From: Rhizophlyctis rosea
Lineage: Eukaryota; Chytridiomycota; Chytridiomycetes; Rhizophlyctidales; Rhizophlyctidaceae
Direction: 5' to 3'
Assembly (NCBI GenBank): GCA_027596075.1
Contig: JADGJC010000122.1
Coordinates: forward strand, 40,555-104,554
Length of the DNA stretch: 64,000 bases
Below are positions 27,082 through 37,045 of the stretch, piece by piece. The notes beneath the pieces are model-generated. The model worked only from the letters and a program-made list of their open reading frames with translations. It had not been told where the DNA came from and did not search any database. Position 1 is the stretch's first letter; every line of letters starts with the position of its first letter. A program made the translations under genes and the position numbers.

Positions 27082-30000
27082 ATGTTCTTTGTTTTGTTGA
27101 TCCTCGCTTTGATGGCCTCTGTCGGTTTGGCCACGAATGCCCCGACATGCCCACCCATCTCATTCCCCGCTCCTACGTTCACCACCTCTTCTCCCATCAT
27201 CGACGCCCTCAACGTGTGCCTCCCCAACGGTACGGTATCCGACCGCTACCACCTTTACCCTCCCACAACCGCCACCGTCAATCACATCATCCAAACGCAC
27301 GCTTGCACGACGTTCGACCTTACCCAGCGTGCTTCGACAGTGGTCGCGTCGAGGATCCAAGCTATGGCGGCGCAGGGGAAGGCGTTGGTGCGGAGCATTT
27401 GGAAGGACGTGAGGGACTTTGGGGAAGCGTACGCTAAGGAGACGGTGAACTATGTGGATTTGATGAAGCGGTATGCTGTGGGGGTGCTGGGACGTGCGGT
27501 GAGGGTGTTTGATGGGCTTTTGGACAGGATTTGGGTTGTGAGGAGGGAGTTTGGGTGGAGTTTTGTGAGGAGGGGATGGAAGGGGTATGATGTGGGGTTT
27601 TGGGATAGCTTGATGGGCAGGGTGTTTTCGTTTTGGGGAAGGGGAGAGGAGGGTGTGAAGTGGGTTGTTGGGCCGGGGGATGGAGGGCATTTGGTCGAGA
27701 CGGCGGTGGAGGAGGTGGAGTGGAGCTTGAGGGTGGTGTCTGAGGAAAGGAAAGATTCGACGTTCACACCCGGCACCACCTCAGCCATCATCAGCATCAC
27801 CACGGCCACCACCACGACTACAACCTCCGCGCACACCCACTTTCCTATCATCTTCACTCCCCCATTGGTAGTCATTGAGCAGGATGTGCCGCCTAAGCCT
27901 GTTACACCTGCATCCACAACAACTCCAGCAACGTCCTTGAAAACCCGACTGGTACAACGTCAGATAACTTCACCGTGTCAGGCTCGGCACCGCCGCCCTC
28001 CGTGACATCCGCCGCTACCAAAAGTCCACCGAGCTCCTCATCCGCAAGCTCTCTTTCCAACGTCTCGTCCGCGAGATTGCTCAGCACTTCAAGACCGACC
28101 TTCGCTTCCAGTCGTCCGCCATCAGGGTCCGAAAACCCTCTGCAGGGTGTGGAGCCACGGCGTAGTTCTTATGCGTTTTCTACGTGGGCCTATCTCCTGA
28201 AAGTGCTGGGGGGGTGCACGGCGATGGTGCAGAATGTCGTGTTTTATTTAACATGTCTGTTTTACATCGTTTTCATTGGAAATCTCATCTTCAACCCGGC
28301 GGAACCCACTTCCCAAACCCCACCTGTTGCCATTATTCCAGTCGTACACCCGCTTGACTTCCCCCCGTGCAAGTCAATTTTCGAGTACCGGAGCTGGACG
28401 GAAGAAGCCGCAGACGCTCAAAAGTGGCTGCAGATGCGACGTGCTCGTGAAGAGCAAGAGCGCCGTGAAAGAGAAAATGAGATTCAGGAAGAAGAGCGAC
28501 GGCGGGAGGTTGAGCGGCAAAAGGAGGAGGATCAGTTGCGGAAGGACCGGGAAGTTCGGGAAAAGCAGGAGCGTCGGGAGCGGGAATTTGCGGAAGAAGA
28601 AGAACGTCGCCGCAACACGTTCATGAAGATTTGGGAAGAAACGCGGGGCCGGGAGCTTCGCGAAATCGAGCGAAAGATGGAAGAGGAGAATGCTGCTGTT
28701 TCTAAGGCATTGAATGATGCTTTGAAGGAGGGGAGGGAACGGAGGGAAAGGGAAAGTTCGGCTTTTAGGCGGCAAATGGAGGAAGATGATGCTGCTGACG
28801 AGCGGAGACTGAGGGAAGCTAAGTGGGCAATCAAACTGGAGCGGAAACAGAAAGAAGCTCAGCAACGCCATCAGCAGCGCGGTCATGCTTTGCCGGTGCA
28901 TAAGGAGGCGGAGGGGGCGCAGAAGGCCGAAGAGGCAAAGAAGGCGGAGATTGCGGCGAGGAGGGAGGCGTACAGGCAGAAGGAGGAACGCAAGAAGGAG
29001 GAAGCCAACCAGCGGCGTCAGCAGCGCATTCTGAAGTTGCGGGAGCACAAACTTTTGCAGGAACAGGAGGCGGAGCAAAAACAGTCTGTCCAAGCAAAGG
29101 AGCCAGTAACGTCTACTGCACACGTCCCGCCGCAACCTCAACCACAGCCGAAACCGCAAAATCTCCCGCAGCCCCTCAACCGCAACCCCGCCGCCCTAGC
29201 CCAGAAATCCATCAAACCCCTCCGCAAGCCGCAAGTCTTGGACGGGTGGAGGGCGAAGGAGGAGGCGGAGAAGAAGGCACGTTTGGCGGAATCGGAGGCT
29301 AGGAAAGCGCGGGAGCAACGTGCTAAGCAGGAAGAGGAGCGGAAAGCTGAGGCGGCGAGGAAGAAAGAGGAGGAGGAAGCTGCAGCCTTCAAGAAGAAGA
29401 AGGCGGAGGAGGATGCGGCGTTGGAGAAAAGAAGGGCCGAAGAAGCTGCTGCGGAGGCGAAGAAGAAGGCTGAGGAGGCGGCTGCCTTGATGGAATTGCG
29501 GTCTGCTAGAGCAAGGAGGAACGAGGAGGATGTCGAGCTGAAGAAGCGGCAGCGTGCTTTGGCGCAGGATCAGAAGAAGAAGGCGGACGAACGGATGGCG
29601 CGGGAGGATGCTGAACGGAGAGCCGCGCGGATGCGGGAGAAGCAGGCGCGCGAAGAGGCTGACAGGCGCTTCCGAGTGGATGAAGGGGATATGCCCGAAT
29701 GGGCTCAGCAACAACTCCTGTCCTGCCGCACCCGTTATCCGGATTCCAGGCTCGATGTTATCCGTAAGGAGGACGGCAAGATGAGGCTTCACTGTTATGA
29801 TTGTCCTGGTGAGTTGGCACTGCTTTCCGATTATCCATAGTGTCTTTCCATATGCTAATTATGTTCTGTTAATCTCATAGATGGGTCCTCGGAGTACGCA
29901 GAAAGCGGGACTACCTTCGGTAATTTCCAGTCCCATCTGCTCAACATGATGCACCGGGGGACGGTGACGACACGGAAGAAGTGGGTTGCGGAGCAGGAGG

Positions 30001-30101
30001 CCGCGAGGGAGAAGGCTAGGTCTCGGGGTGAGGGGGGAAGTGGGAGCGAGGGTGCTTCGGAGGGTGCGGGGGATGCGGGGGTTGGGAGTGGAAGTGCCTG
30101 A
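27082..30101 (+). CDS. Unrecognised secretory-pathway membrane protein with long coiled coil and C-terminal zinc-finger-like motif
   Basis: No family was recognised. The start at 27082 gives a clear signal peptide ([20 protein letters not shown]). About 270 residues follow, with Trp/Arg/Gly-rich helical stretches and then a Thr-rich tract. After 28146 comes a hydrophobic segment ([19 protein letters not shown]) and about 450 residues of Glu/Arg/Lys/Ala-rich coiled coil (28.4-29.7 kb). The C-terminus crosses an intron (29809-29880) and forms C-x2-C-x20-H-x5-H (HCYDC ... SHLLNMMH), a C2H2-like arrangement. The front part is open in frame 1 to 28005 and the rear part in frame 3 from 27897. The only long intron I found that joins them in phase is 27952-28145 (donor gtacaa, acceptor ctctgcag), giving about 917 residues. 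That model is a hypothesis; two separate genes or a frameshift are the alternatives. The proposed intron contains the histone H3 fragment listed separately. Confidence 0.6.
27971..28123 (+). pseudogene. Histone H3 fragment (residues about 39-89) embedded in another gene
   Basis: Frame 2 of this stretch translates to histone H3 from His39 to Ile89. It includes [23 protein letters not shown] and [12 protein letters not shown], which are near-universal H3 words. By eye 45 of 51 residues match; the changes are Y41V, P43L, V46A, E50D, P66S and D77H. Codons end mostly in C, as in highly expressed genes. The frame is closed by a stop at 27965-27967 just upstream and by TAG at 28162-28164 downstream. 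No H3 N-terminal tail or C-terminal part lies nearby, so this is a fragment and not a functional histone gene. It has no intron. It overlaps the gene at 27082-30101 but in a frame that gene does not use, and may lie wholly inside an intron (27952-28145). Confidence 0.9.
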
Positions 30102-30237
30102 AGGAGGCACTAAAAGAATGTAGATATGTGTTTAGTCGGGGAGCGTAGATATCGGTGGGGAGAATTTACTTAGTTGTGTTCATAGGGGTGGGTGAGAGGG
30201 GATGGGTTTGTTGATTGTGTGCATAGTTTGAAAGGGG

Positions 30238-30780
30238 CTCCTCACCCACCATGCCAACTTGGTTGGGTAGGAGAGAAATTTGGACGGTTTGTGGGGCGGG
30301 TTGGGTGGGTAGGAGATGCGGGCTGGGGATGTGTATATAGTCGAGGGGGCACGACAACTACGAGTCGAGTGCCGGAAACGCTCGAGGCCGCGAGTCCCCC
30401 ATATCCGACCATGCCAAGTTGGTTCGGTGGAGGGGTGTCGGCAACTACCACGCTTCCAGTATCCTATCCCGCTTTCCTGACCCGCAACACCCGACGAGTG
30501 TTCGGCGCCGCGAGTCCCCCATATCCGTCCATGCCAAGTTGGTTCGGTGGAGGGGTATCGGCATCAACCATCCTTCTCGAAACTCTATCCCCCATCCGGC
30601 TCCAAATCTCGATATCGCCATACCGGTCGGCGAGGGGTGGACTCCGAGTCCCCTATTTCGCCCTGCCAAGTGGGTTGGAGGGAGGGGTAGGGGTAGAAAG
30701 TAAGTTGAGCGGGGGCGATGCTAGTCGGGGTGGACTCCGAGTCCCCCATCGGGCCATGCCAAGTTGGTCCCGGGGAGGGG
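30238..30780. repeat. Hairpin-repeat array A (five copies)
   Basis: Five hairpins, centred near 30255, 30415, 30535, 30667 and 30760, share the core CCATGCCAASTTGGT. Each folds as arm-CCA-loop(TGCCAAST)-TGG-T(bulge)-arm'. The arms differ: ACCCA/TGGGT plus CTCCT/AGGAG in copy 1, CCGA/TCGG plus CCCC/GGGG in copy 2, GGG/CCC in copy 5. In copy 4 the closing A:T of the core is C:G. Copies 2 and 3 lie in an imperfect 120-bp tandem duplication (56 bp from 30388 and from 30508 differ at two positions). Copies 4 and 5 share the lead GGGGTGGACTCCGAGTCCCC, which copy 5 keeps with one more C. The first copy begins 137 bp after the stop of the preceding gene, so it may be in its 3' UTR. The function is unknown. 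Confidence 0.8.
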
Positions 30781-31296
30781 TAGGGGTGAAATGCAATTAT
30801 GGGTAAGGGGCGGGTAATGTGGGGTGCGGTTGTCGGCGGGGCGGTGTTCGTGATTTGAGCAATGTAAGTCATCACTGCATTATGTGCTTGTCATTCCAGC
30901 ATGCTAATCTCATCAATCAGTTGGTTTTAGGTCTCCCATGCTGAGCGTGGTGGGGAGGACGCCGTGGGGAACGGCAGAAATAGCATGCGATGGAAGAGGA
31001 GGTGGATGGTTAGATGGGCTTGACAAACCCCGAGTCAAGTTCGAGGAACCCAACCGGTGGACCCTGTGCGAGGGGGACTGGAGGAAGGGTAGGGGTGTTC
31101 AGCTCATGCGAACGAGGGATGACTGCTGTTTTTTTCGGCGGGACGATGTTGAGCCTCGGGTTGGGTGGTGGATTTTAAGACGGGTTGGGGTTTTAGGAAA
31201 GTCAGTTCAGGCTTGTGAAGGTGGCGGAGAAGTGGGGTTTTGCGGGAGTTGGCGCGGAATGTGCTGAGTTTTGGTCCGCTAGATTTGAGTTTGGGG
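30781..31296. other. Spacer between hairpin arrays
   Basis: G-rich, pyrimidine-poor DNA on the plus strand with no supported gene. A small inverted repeat, CTTGAC/GTCAAG, lies near 31019-31042 but lacks the TGCCAAST loop of the arrays. Confidence 0.5.
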
Positions 31297-31780
31297 CCTC
31301 CGCTCCCATGCCAACTTGGTGAGCGGAGGGTGAGAGATGTGCGAGACGGGTTGACCGTGGGGATGGGTGGTGGAGTTGGGTGTTGCATCCTTTGGGACGG
31401 TGCGGGATGAGTACTTCGAGAGGGATCGATTGAGGGGTTTGAAGGGAACGTCGCTCCCATGCCAACTTGGTGAGTGGAGGGTTAGATGTGGGTGGTGGGA
31501 TATGCAAGATGTTGGATTTGGTTGCATATGGATTGATTGCGGGGATGGGCCGTGGAGTTGGGTGTTGCCGTGATGGACCGTTTGGGGCGAGTTTTTCGAA
31601 GAGGGATGGATTGGGCGGGTTGGAGGTGACCTCCACTCCCATGCCAACTTGGCGAGTGGACGGTCGGGCAGTCATGTGGTGCGAGTTTGTGGGGGGAAGG
31701 AGGTGGCGGTCGGGACGAGTTTTGAGAGGGACGGATCGGGCGATTTGGACCTCCACTCCGATGCCAACTGGGTGGGTGGA
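31297..31780. repeat. Hairpin-repeat array B (four copies)
   Basis: Four tandem units of about 120-180 bp, each with the same hairpin core. Stem arms are CCTCCGCTC/GAGCGGAGG (31297-31329, perfect 9 bp), TCGCTC/GAGTGG (31451-31477, two G-T wobbles), TCCACTC/GAGTGGA (31632-31660) and TCCACTC/GGGTGGA (31752-31780, one wobble). The G:C pair of copy 1 becomes G-T in copy 2 and A:T in copy 3, a compensatory series. The bulged T after TGG is C in copy 3. In copy 4 the inner CCA/TGG is disturbed but the arms still pair. The spacers after copies 1 and 2 also share a 28-bp block, starting at 31358 and at 31541, with three differences. It is the same family as array A, diverged as a sub-group. Confidence 0.8.
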
Positions 31781-34034
31781 GCGTCGTTGCACAATCAATC
31801 GGAGTCGGGCCATGATTAGCATTTGACGAGGCAGGGGAAGGTGGGAGTTTGTGATGGGAATTTCAGGATCAATGCGAGTTTTGGAGTTGTAAGGAGATAG
31901 TACGGTTCTGTGTGTGTGGCGGTTTAGGGTGCATGTTGGGCTATAGGAGGGCGGAGTCGTCCGAGTTCTTTGGCGATGAGAGGCAGAAAAGCAATGTGGG
32001 CGAAGGAGGGGGGAATAATGTGAATAGTAGATCAATTGTCAATAGTTAATCATCAACGGAGCTCTCATTATCAGGCTGAAGTTTTCATTGAGTTGCTTTG
32101 ATTTGGCACTTTGACATGTGAGCTATGTGCTGCATAATGTCCTTACAAACCGTCCAAAAGTTTGCATTGATGATTCCTGAACAGGACCAAAAGTACCAAA
32201 TGAAATAATGAAGTTGGGGAGGACTGACGTTGATCGAATGATTCCTTGGAGCGGGTGGGAGGGCCCTCAAGGGATGATTTTCCTGTCTCTGTATGGCACA
32301 GCCATGTTCAAAACTCACTTTGCCACAAATAGGCGGGAACATTCTGAGAAGGCTTATTCCCACCAAGTTCTGATGCTGAAGAGTAGTACCAAAGCTTACC
32401 AAAAAAAAACCTATGAACCACACGGGAGGTGTATCTTTTCAGAAAGAGAAGGGTCCTTGAGATTTCAAATTTTGGACGAATGCTGATCACTGTAAGTACG
32501 ACCACCGCTTTGTGGACGACGCATCCAACTCGAAGTCTCGAACATATCGGGCAGCAACTCCAGCTGAACTACCGGCCGCGATATCTCCAACACCAACAAA
32601 TGTGACAGGCAAAATGAAGTGACTGGCACGAACAATGGGAACAACATGGTACCATCATCGGGGACGACAATCACCGATTCCTGGTCCTCTGACCACACCG
32701 ATAGCTACACAACAGTAGCACCCGCTCTGACTCCATCTCCGACGCTGTCACAAACTCCCATACAACCGAGTCAGGTTTTAGTAACGCGGAATCCGACCAA
32801 GTCAGCGATTCCCAATCTGGAACCTGTGCCTCCACCAACACTTACACTTTCGCTAACATCAAACCCAACACGATCAAGTACACCGCTGCAAACACTTAAG
32901 CAGTTCTCGATGCATTGTTAGAAGCATTGATCAGAGTAGTTCTGTCACACAACACCTTGACTTCACTATACCCATCAACTCGTGCCGCATTCTAGTTATT
33001 AGCATGCCGGTCTGGAGTGTGGCCATTGTGAGGGCCCACAAATATCCCGCGACCAATGTGACGTTTGTTGCTACAGATGTGTACCCGAGCGTCTGTCAAA
33101 TATCATACTGATGACGGAAACCCAGCAGCACTTCTGCCCGACCCGACCGTCACATATATTCGTAGCGCACAGCAATCTATGCAACAAACTCAACAACAGT
33201 GAAGATCATCAGGTAAATGTATCCCACTATGTGCACCGGCGATTGAAGCTGCATTACTGTGTGTTACGGCGCAGTGCTTTATTAGTGCGAGTTCCATTGT
33301 GTATGAGGTTTGGTACTTCACCTTCGGAACCAGAGGATGCCAGGTTCCATGCCTTGTCCTTTGTGCCACCGTACTCACCACCAGCACAATGATTCCAATC
33401 ACCATTGATTCTCGTATATGTACAGAATCCAAGTTATTCCACAGCTTCCTCCAACGGATGGTCTGTCATGGCAACAAGTTTTTGTAATAAGATTTGAAGA
33501 CAGCCGCTGGACAGCCGTCAACATCACCACCTTCCTCAAGGCTCCCTTCCATGACACAACACAGTGTATCTGACACTCAATACTGATGAACTCCAAGATA
33601 GGCCGGCCTCGCCAAGTTCGCTATCGAGATTGCACTGATTGCGACGGCCACCACATCAGTCCCATGATTCCCATCATGCACAACAGACCCTTACCAGATC
33701 AGTATCAGATCAAAGATCAATGCGCAGCAAGCATGGACTCACACCATAATCACTAGATAGCGTGAAATAGCTATCAGAGGCAGCTGCCAGCCACGGCACG
33801 TCCCTCCCATCCCAGCCCAAGCCCACCGCCTCCTCCAACCTCCCTCCAACCCACCTCCATCCCCAGCTCATCAACCATTGACAGCAATTCATTCTATGTT
33901 TACCGTTGTTCATAAACTTGAACTGCGCGGCCTTATCAATTATTGACCTTTCGGTCTTTACATACTATATTACCTGAGGTCTTTGGTTATTCACTCTGGA
34001 AAAGGCCTTCACGCACTTCGCCCATCCCGCCAGT
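31781..34034. other. Unassigned stretch, possibly decayed gene remnants
   Basis: 2.25 kb without a supported gene. Between about 32.5 and 33.5 kb short plus-strand frames look protein-like. One (32619-32921) is Thr/Ser/Pro-rich. Another, before 33487, contains CAPAIEAALLCVTAQCF followed by a hydrophobic, cysteine-bearing run. They are in different frames with stops between them. They could be remains of a secreted or cell-wall protein gene, but I recognise no family. Confidence 0.35.
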
Positions 34035-36051
34035 ATGGAATCTATGGATCCTCAACAACTTCAACATAGCCTCCTTCAATACGCGCTCGCCTACTCCATC
34101 TTGGCCATAATACTTGCCTTATACCTGAAATTCACGTTGTTTAACTTGTTTTTTCATCGGCGGCTAGAGGAGAGGATTGAAGCACGTGTGCAGGGGTCAA
34201 CACAGAAGACCGCCACTGGGATGGCGGATAATCGAAATTCGGAATATACGTCATCCCACTCGCCAGATTCGCTTTCTTCCTATCCTCCCTCATCTTCCCC
34301 ATCAAGCCTCTTTCAACAAAGTTCACCGCCAACTGCCGAATCACCTCCTCCACTGATGGAAGATGACCTCGTGCTTGCTGAACGTTCTTCGTCGACTATT
34401 CAATCACCTGCTCCGTCAATAGATGATGATCGCATCCTTTCGACATCGACTCATGATACAACGACATATGATTATATAGCACCTCCCGCGCCCCAAGCCC
34501 TGTTTCTCCCTTTGGACCTTTTCATACCCATCGTGTAACTCTGCGACCCAATCACCGGCCGAAACCTCAGCGGAACGTGTCGTCTCCTAAAACGATTGAT
34601 CAAACCCCGCGACTTGGTATGGGCGGAAGCGGGCTGGCGATATCATACGCGGGGCTTTACAGATTGTTGGGATTGGGCGGAACGTCTTTGGCACCCTGAA
34701 GTGCTTTCAATCTATATGTCAGAAGTGAGCGGAGATCAGTCTTTCAGGGTGCTTCTGTTCGCCGCCGGGAAAGGTGATAGGAACCTCGTAAAGCTTTCGA
34801 TGCCGGCAGCGATGAAGGCTCAACCTCATCAGAACCTGTTGCGAGAAGTCCCCATAGAGAGCACGTGGGACAATCATGTAGAGCTTGCAGAGGAACTACT
34901 TGCCGATGGGGCTAGTGACGGGCCAAGCGTTGCCACTACCACGTTTGAGTCGGCTCATAACGAGTGGGTTGAAGCCCCGTGGGCCTTGACGTTGGCTGCG
35001 TATTATGGTCATCCAGACATGGTGGAACTGCTTCTCTCGATGGGATCTTACTCGGAAGATGTGTTGCAAAAGGCATTGCTGACAGCAATGGAATGGGACT
35101 CGATCGTGCAGCTCCTGCTAGATACTCGCTGCTTCGCACAACCGGGCTGGACGAACCTTTTACTTTCCAAAGAGGTGGGGTCGTGTTCTACGTATACCAT
35201 GCGGCAATATCTCACGGCTTGCTCATTGCGAGCGGATTGGTCTTCTTTGTTGGAATCTTCCGTCTCTATGAATAACCTCGCCAACTGCCGGGCGATCTTG
35301 AGTTTCTAGATTATGTGGACGGTGGCATCATGCAAGTGCAGTATCGCAACGATTTGGCACGGAAGGGGTGGCGGTTTCTGGAGATGGCGATCCGCGGTGG
35401 TGATATAGAGTTAGTGACGCTGTTGTTGGACCACGGAGCCGGTGTACATGGCGGTGGGGATGCGGCGTTACTCAGTGCTGCTAAAGAATGTCGCATGGAC
35501 ATAATATCACTCTTGTTGGAAGCGGGTGCAAACGTAACGGTTCGACGGAACTTGTTAGCAGAAATGATTTGTTCCGACCGTCGACCGGCGCGCGAACATG
35601 AACATTGCGATGCAAGAATGTTGAAGTTGTTCATTCATCTGGGCGCCGATGTTCACTATGGCAACGAGTTGGCTTTGCAAGTAGGCGCGCGGAGTGGACG
35701 CGCCGATCTCGTATTCATCCTGCTAGCGGGCGGCGCTGATGTTTGTGTTCGGAGGGAACTTTTGACGGAGGCGGTGAAGGGTGGGAGTGTTAGGTCGTAC
35801 AATTCCTGATTTTGTCGGGCGTGAATGTTCATGCTTGCAATGAAGCGGCGCTGCGTATGGCGGTGTCGATGGGACGGGCGGATATGGTGAAGATTCTCCT
35901 TGGGTTGGGGGCGGGGATGCCGGTTGGTTTCGACCTGCTGAATGTGGCATTGAAATATGGGAACCCGGATGTGCCGAAGATGTTGGAGAATGCTGGGTGT
36001 CAATCGACAATCGGCTGTCTAATCACATTGACAAATCGGTGGTCGTTGTGA
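34035..36051 (+). pseudogene. Broken F-box-like/ankyrin-repeat protein gene
   Basis: The reading starts with a membrane segment (YSILAIILALYLKFTLFNLFF) and a Ser/Pro-rich linker. It then reaches an F-box-like segment, LPLDLFIPIV, which is cut by TAA at 34536-34538. The same frame carries straight on with LCDPITGRNLSGTCRLLKRL and WAEAGWRYHTRGFTDCWDWA. Ankyrin-type repeats follow, for example ALTLAAYYGHPDMVELLLSM. The frame moves from 3 to 2 somewhere in 35.15-35.3 kb (then GWRFLEMAIRGGDIELVTLL) and from 2 to 1 near 35790 (EAVKGGSV to VVQFLILSGVNVHACNEAAL). It ends at 36051. None of the three breaks looks like an intron: the stop is flanked by continuous homology and the third break is one base. 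I call it a pseudogene; sequencing error could explain one break but hardly all three. F-box proteins with ankyrin repeats are usually ubiquitin-ligase adaptors. Confidence 0.7.
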
Positions 36052-36473
36052 TCTTGCGGTTGGGTTCACATTGGGGGGAGGGGTCGAGGTTGGGGGTGGA
36101 GGGGTTCATTTAGTCAGGGAACTAATACGCATCGCGGGTTTGTGTATATTAGGGAGGGGTTATGGCAAATAATTGTGCTGGCTAGTGTGTTGGGGTAGGC
36201 GGGTAATTGTGGAAGCGTTCGAAAATACTGATCGTATTAATAAATCATATCATTGCCCAGAAGAGGGGAAATGCTCCATTTGTTCAATCGATATACTCCA
36301 GATCGTTACAGGTTTCTCGAATTCAATGTACCAATCTGAGGAAATGTTGATGCAATTGCTTACACATAGAAAATGGTAATGGGCCGACTGTCATCAAGAA
36401 GTAGCGATGTCAATGATCATTACTCACCAATATAGAAAGCGATTGGGATCTTGAAAGTCGCCAAGTTTCGGAC

Positions 36474-36546
36474 AGTCCTGGGCGGGAATCGAACCTCGGA
36501 TCTGCAGTCATGCTGACTCAAATGCCAGCCACATACAATCCTTTCC
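36474..36546 (-). other. tRNA-like remnant (good B box, no intact cloverleaf)
   Basis: On the minus strand a perfect B-box-like GGTTCGATTCC is followed by CGCCCAGGAC, and a D-arm-like GCTG..CAGC lies upstream. However, only two of five T-stem pairs form, the anticodon stem does not close around the candidate loop, and no 5' acceptor strand matches the 3' end. It is best read as a decayed tRNA or the head of a tRNA-derived element, not a working tRNA. Confidence 0.4.
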
Positions 36547-37045
36547 CAACTTTCCAAGCATCAATTGTTCCAACAAATCTATTTTTAAGCAGTTTAAGAA
36601 TATCATATTCAATGCTGGGAAGTGAACTCACGATGCAGAGTACCTACGAAACAACAACGATACTTATGGGACGGGATGAGGTTGTGGTGGATAGTTCTTG
36701 CCTGGCTATGCCACTCCCCCCGAATGATTAGGAGGGACACTTGCAGCAGCTGCAAGCTCATGGTTGTGAGCAAACACAGTAAACACCCAGGTTTTGTGGT
36801 TCCAAAGGCACCTGGTGTATTAGGACCCTGACATATTGAGGAGGCCTATCGCGTTTGTTGGCTGCGCGCGCAGTAAGTTTCCCAACTGGCCCTCACGCGC
36901 AACAGGTGGCGGGGACTGCGTGGACTGACCTTGCTCCCTTGCTCTTCTTCGACCTTTCTCTCTCCTCATCTGCCTGCCAAACAACCCCAAAAAAGATATT
37001 CAAAAGAACAAATCCTGTCAACTCACCTACGCTACACCAGACAGT
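36547..37045. other. Intergenic upstream of coiled-coil gene
   Basis: About 500 bp, including the presumed promoter and leader of the next gene. No gene or repeat was recognised. Confidence 0.5.

Noticed and set aside
27971..28123. Functional histone H3 gene
   Set aside because: Only residues 39-89 are present, stops close the frame on both sides, and no other H3 exon lies nearby.
28374..29159. Long minus-strand frame opposite the coiled coil
   Set aside because: Antisense shadow of Glu/Arg-rich codons; Leu/Pro/Phe-rich low-complexity translation.
27975..29840. Separate gene starting with GTG at 27975
   Set aside because: No ATG, and its first 50 residues are histone H3 DNA read out of frame; joining to the upstream signal-peptide exon is more plausible.
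30192..30806. 204-codon plus-strand open frame over hairpin array A
   Set aside because: The repeated MPSWFGGGVSA words are the translated hairpin core; there is no independent sign of a gene and spacing between copies is not conserved as codons.
30238..31780. CRISPR array
   Set aside because: Spacing is irregular, repeats are hairpins with variable arms and not constant direct repeats, and the DNA is eukaryotic.
31202..32035. 277-codon minus-strand open frame over hairpin array B
   Set aside because: Its composition follows the repeats, its apparent protein repeats coincide with the palindromic cores, and the DNA pattern (paired arms) explains it better than coding.
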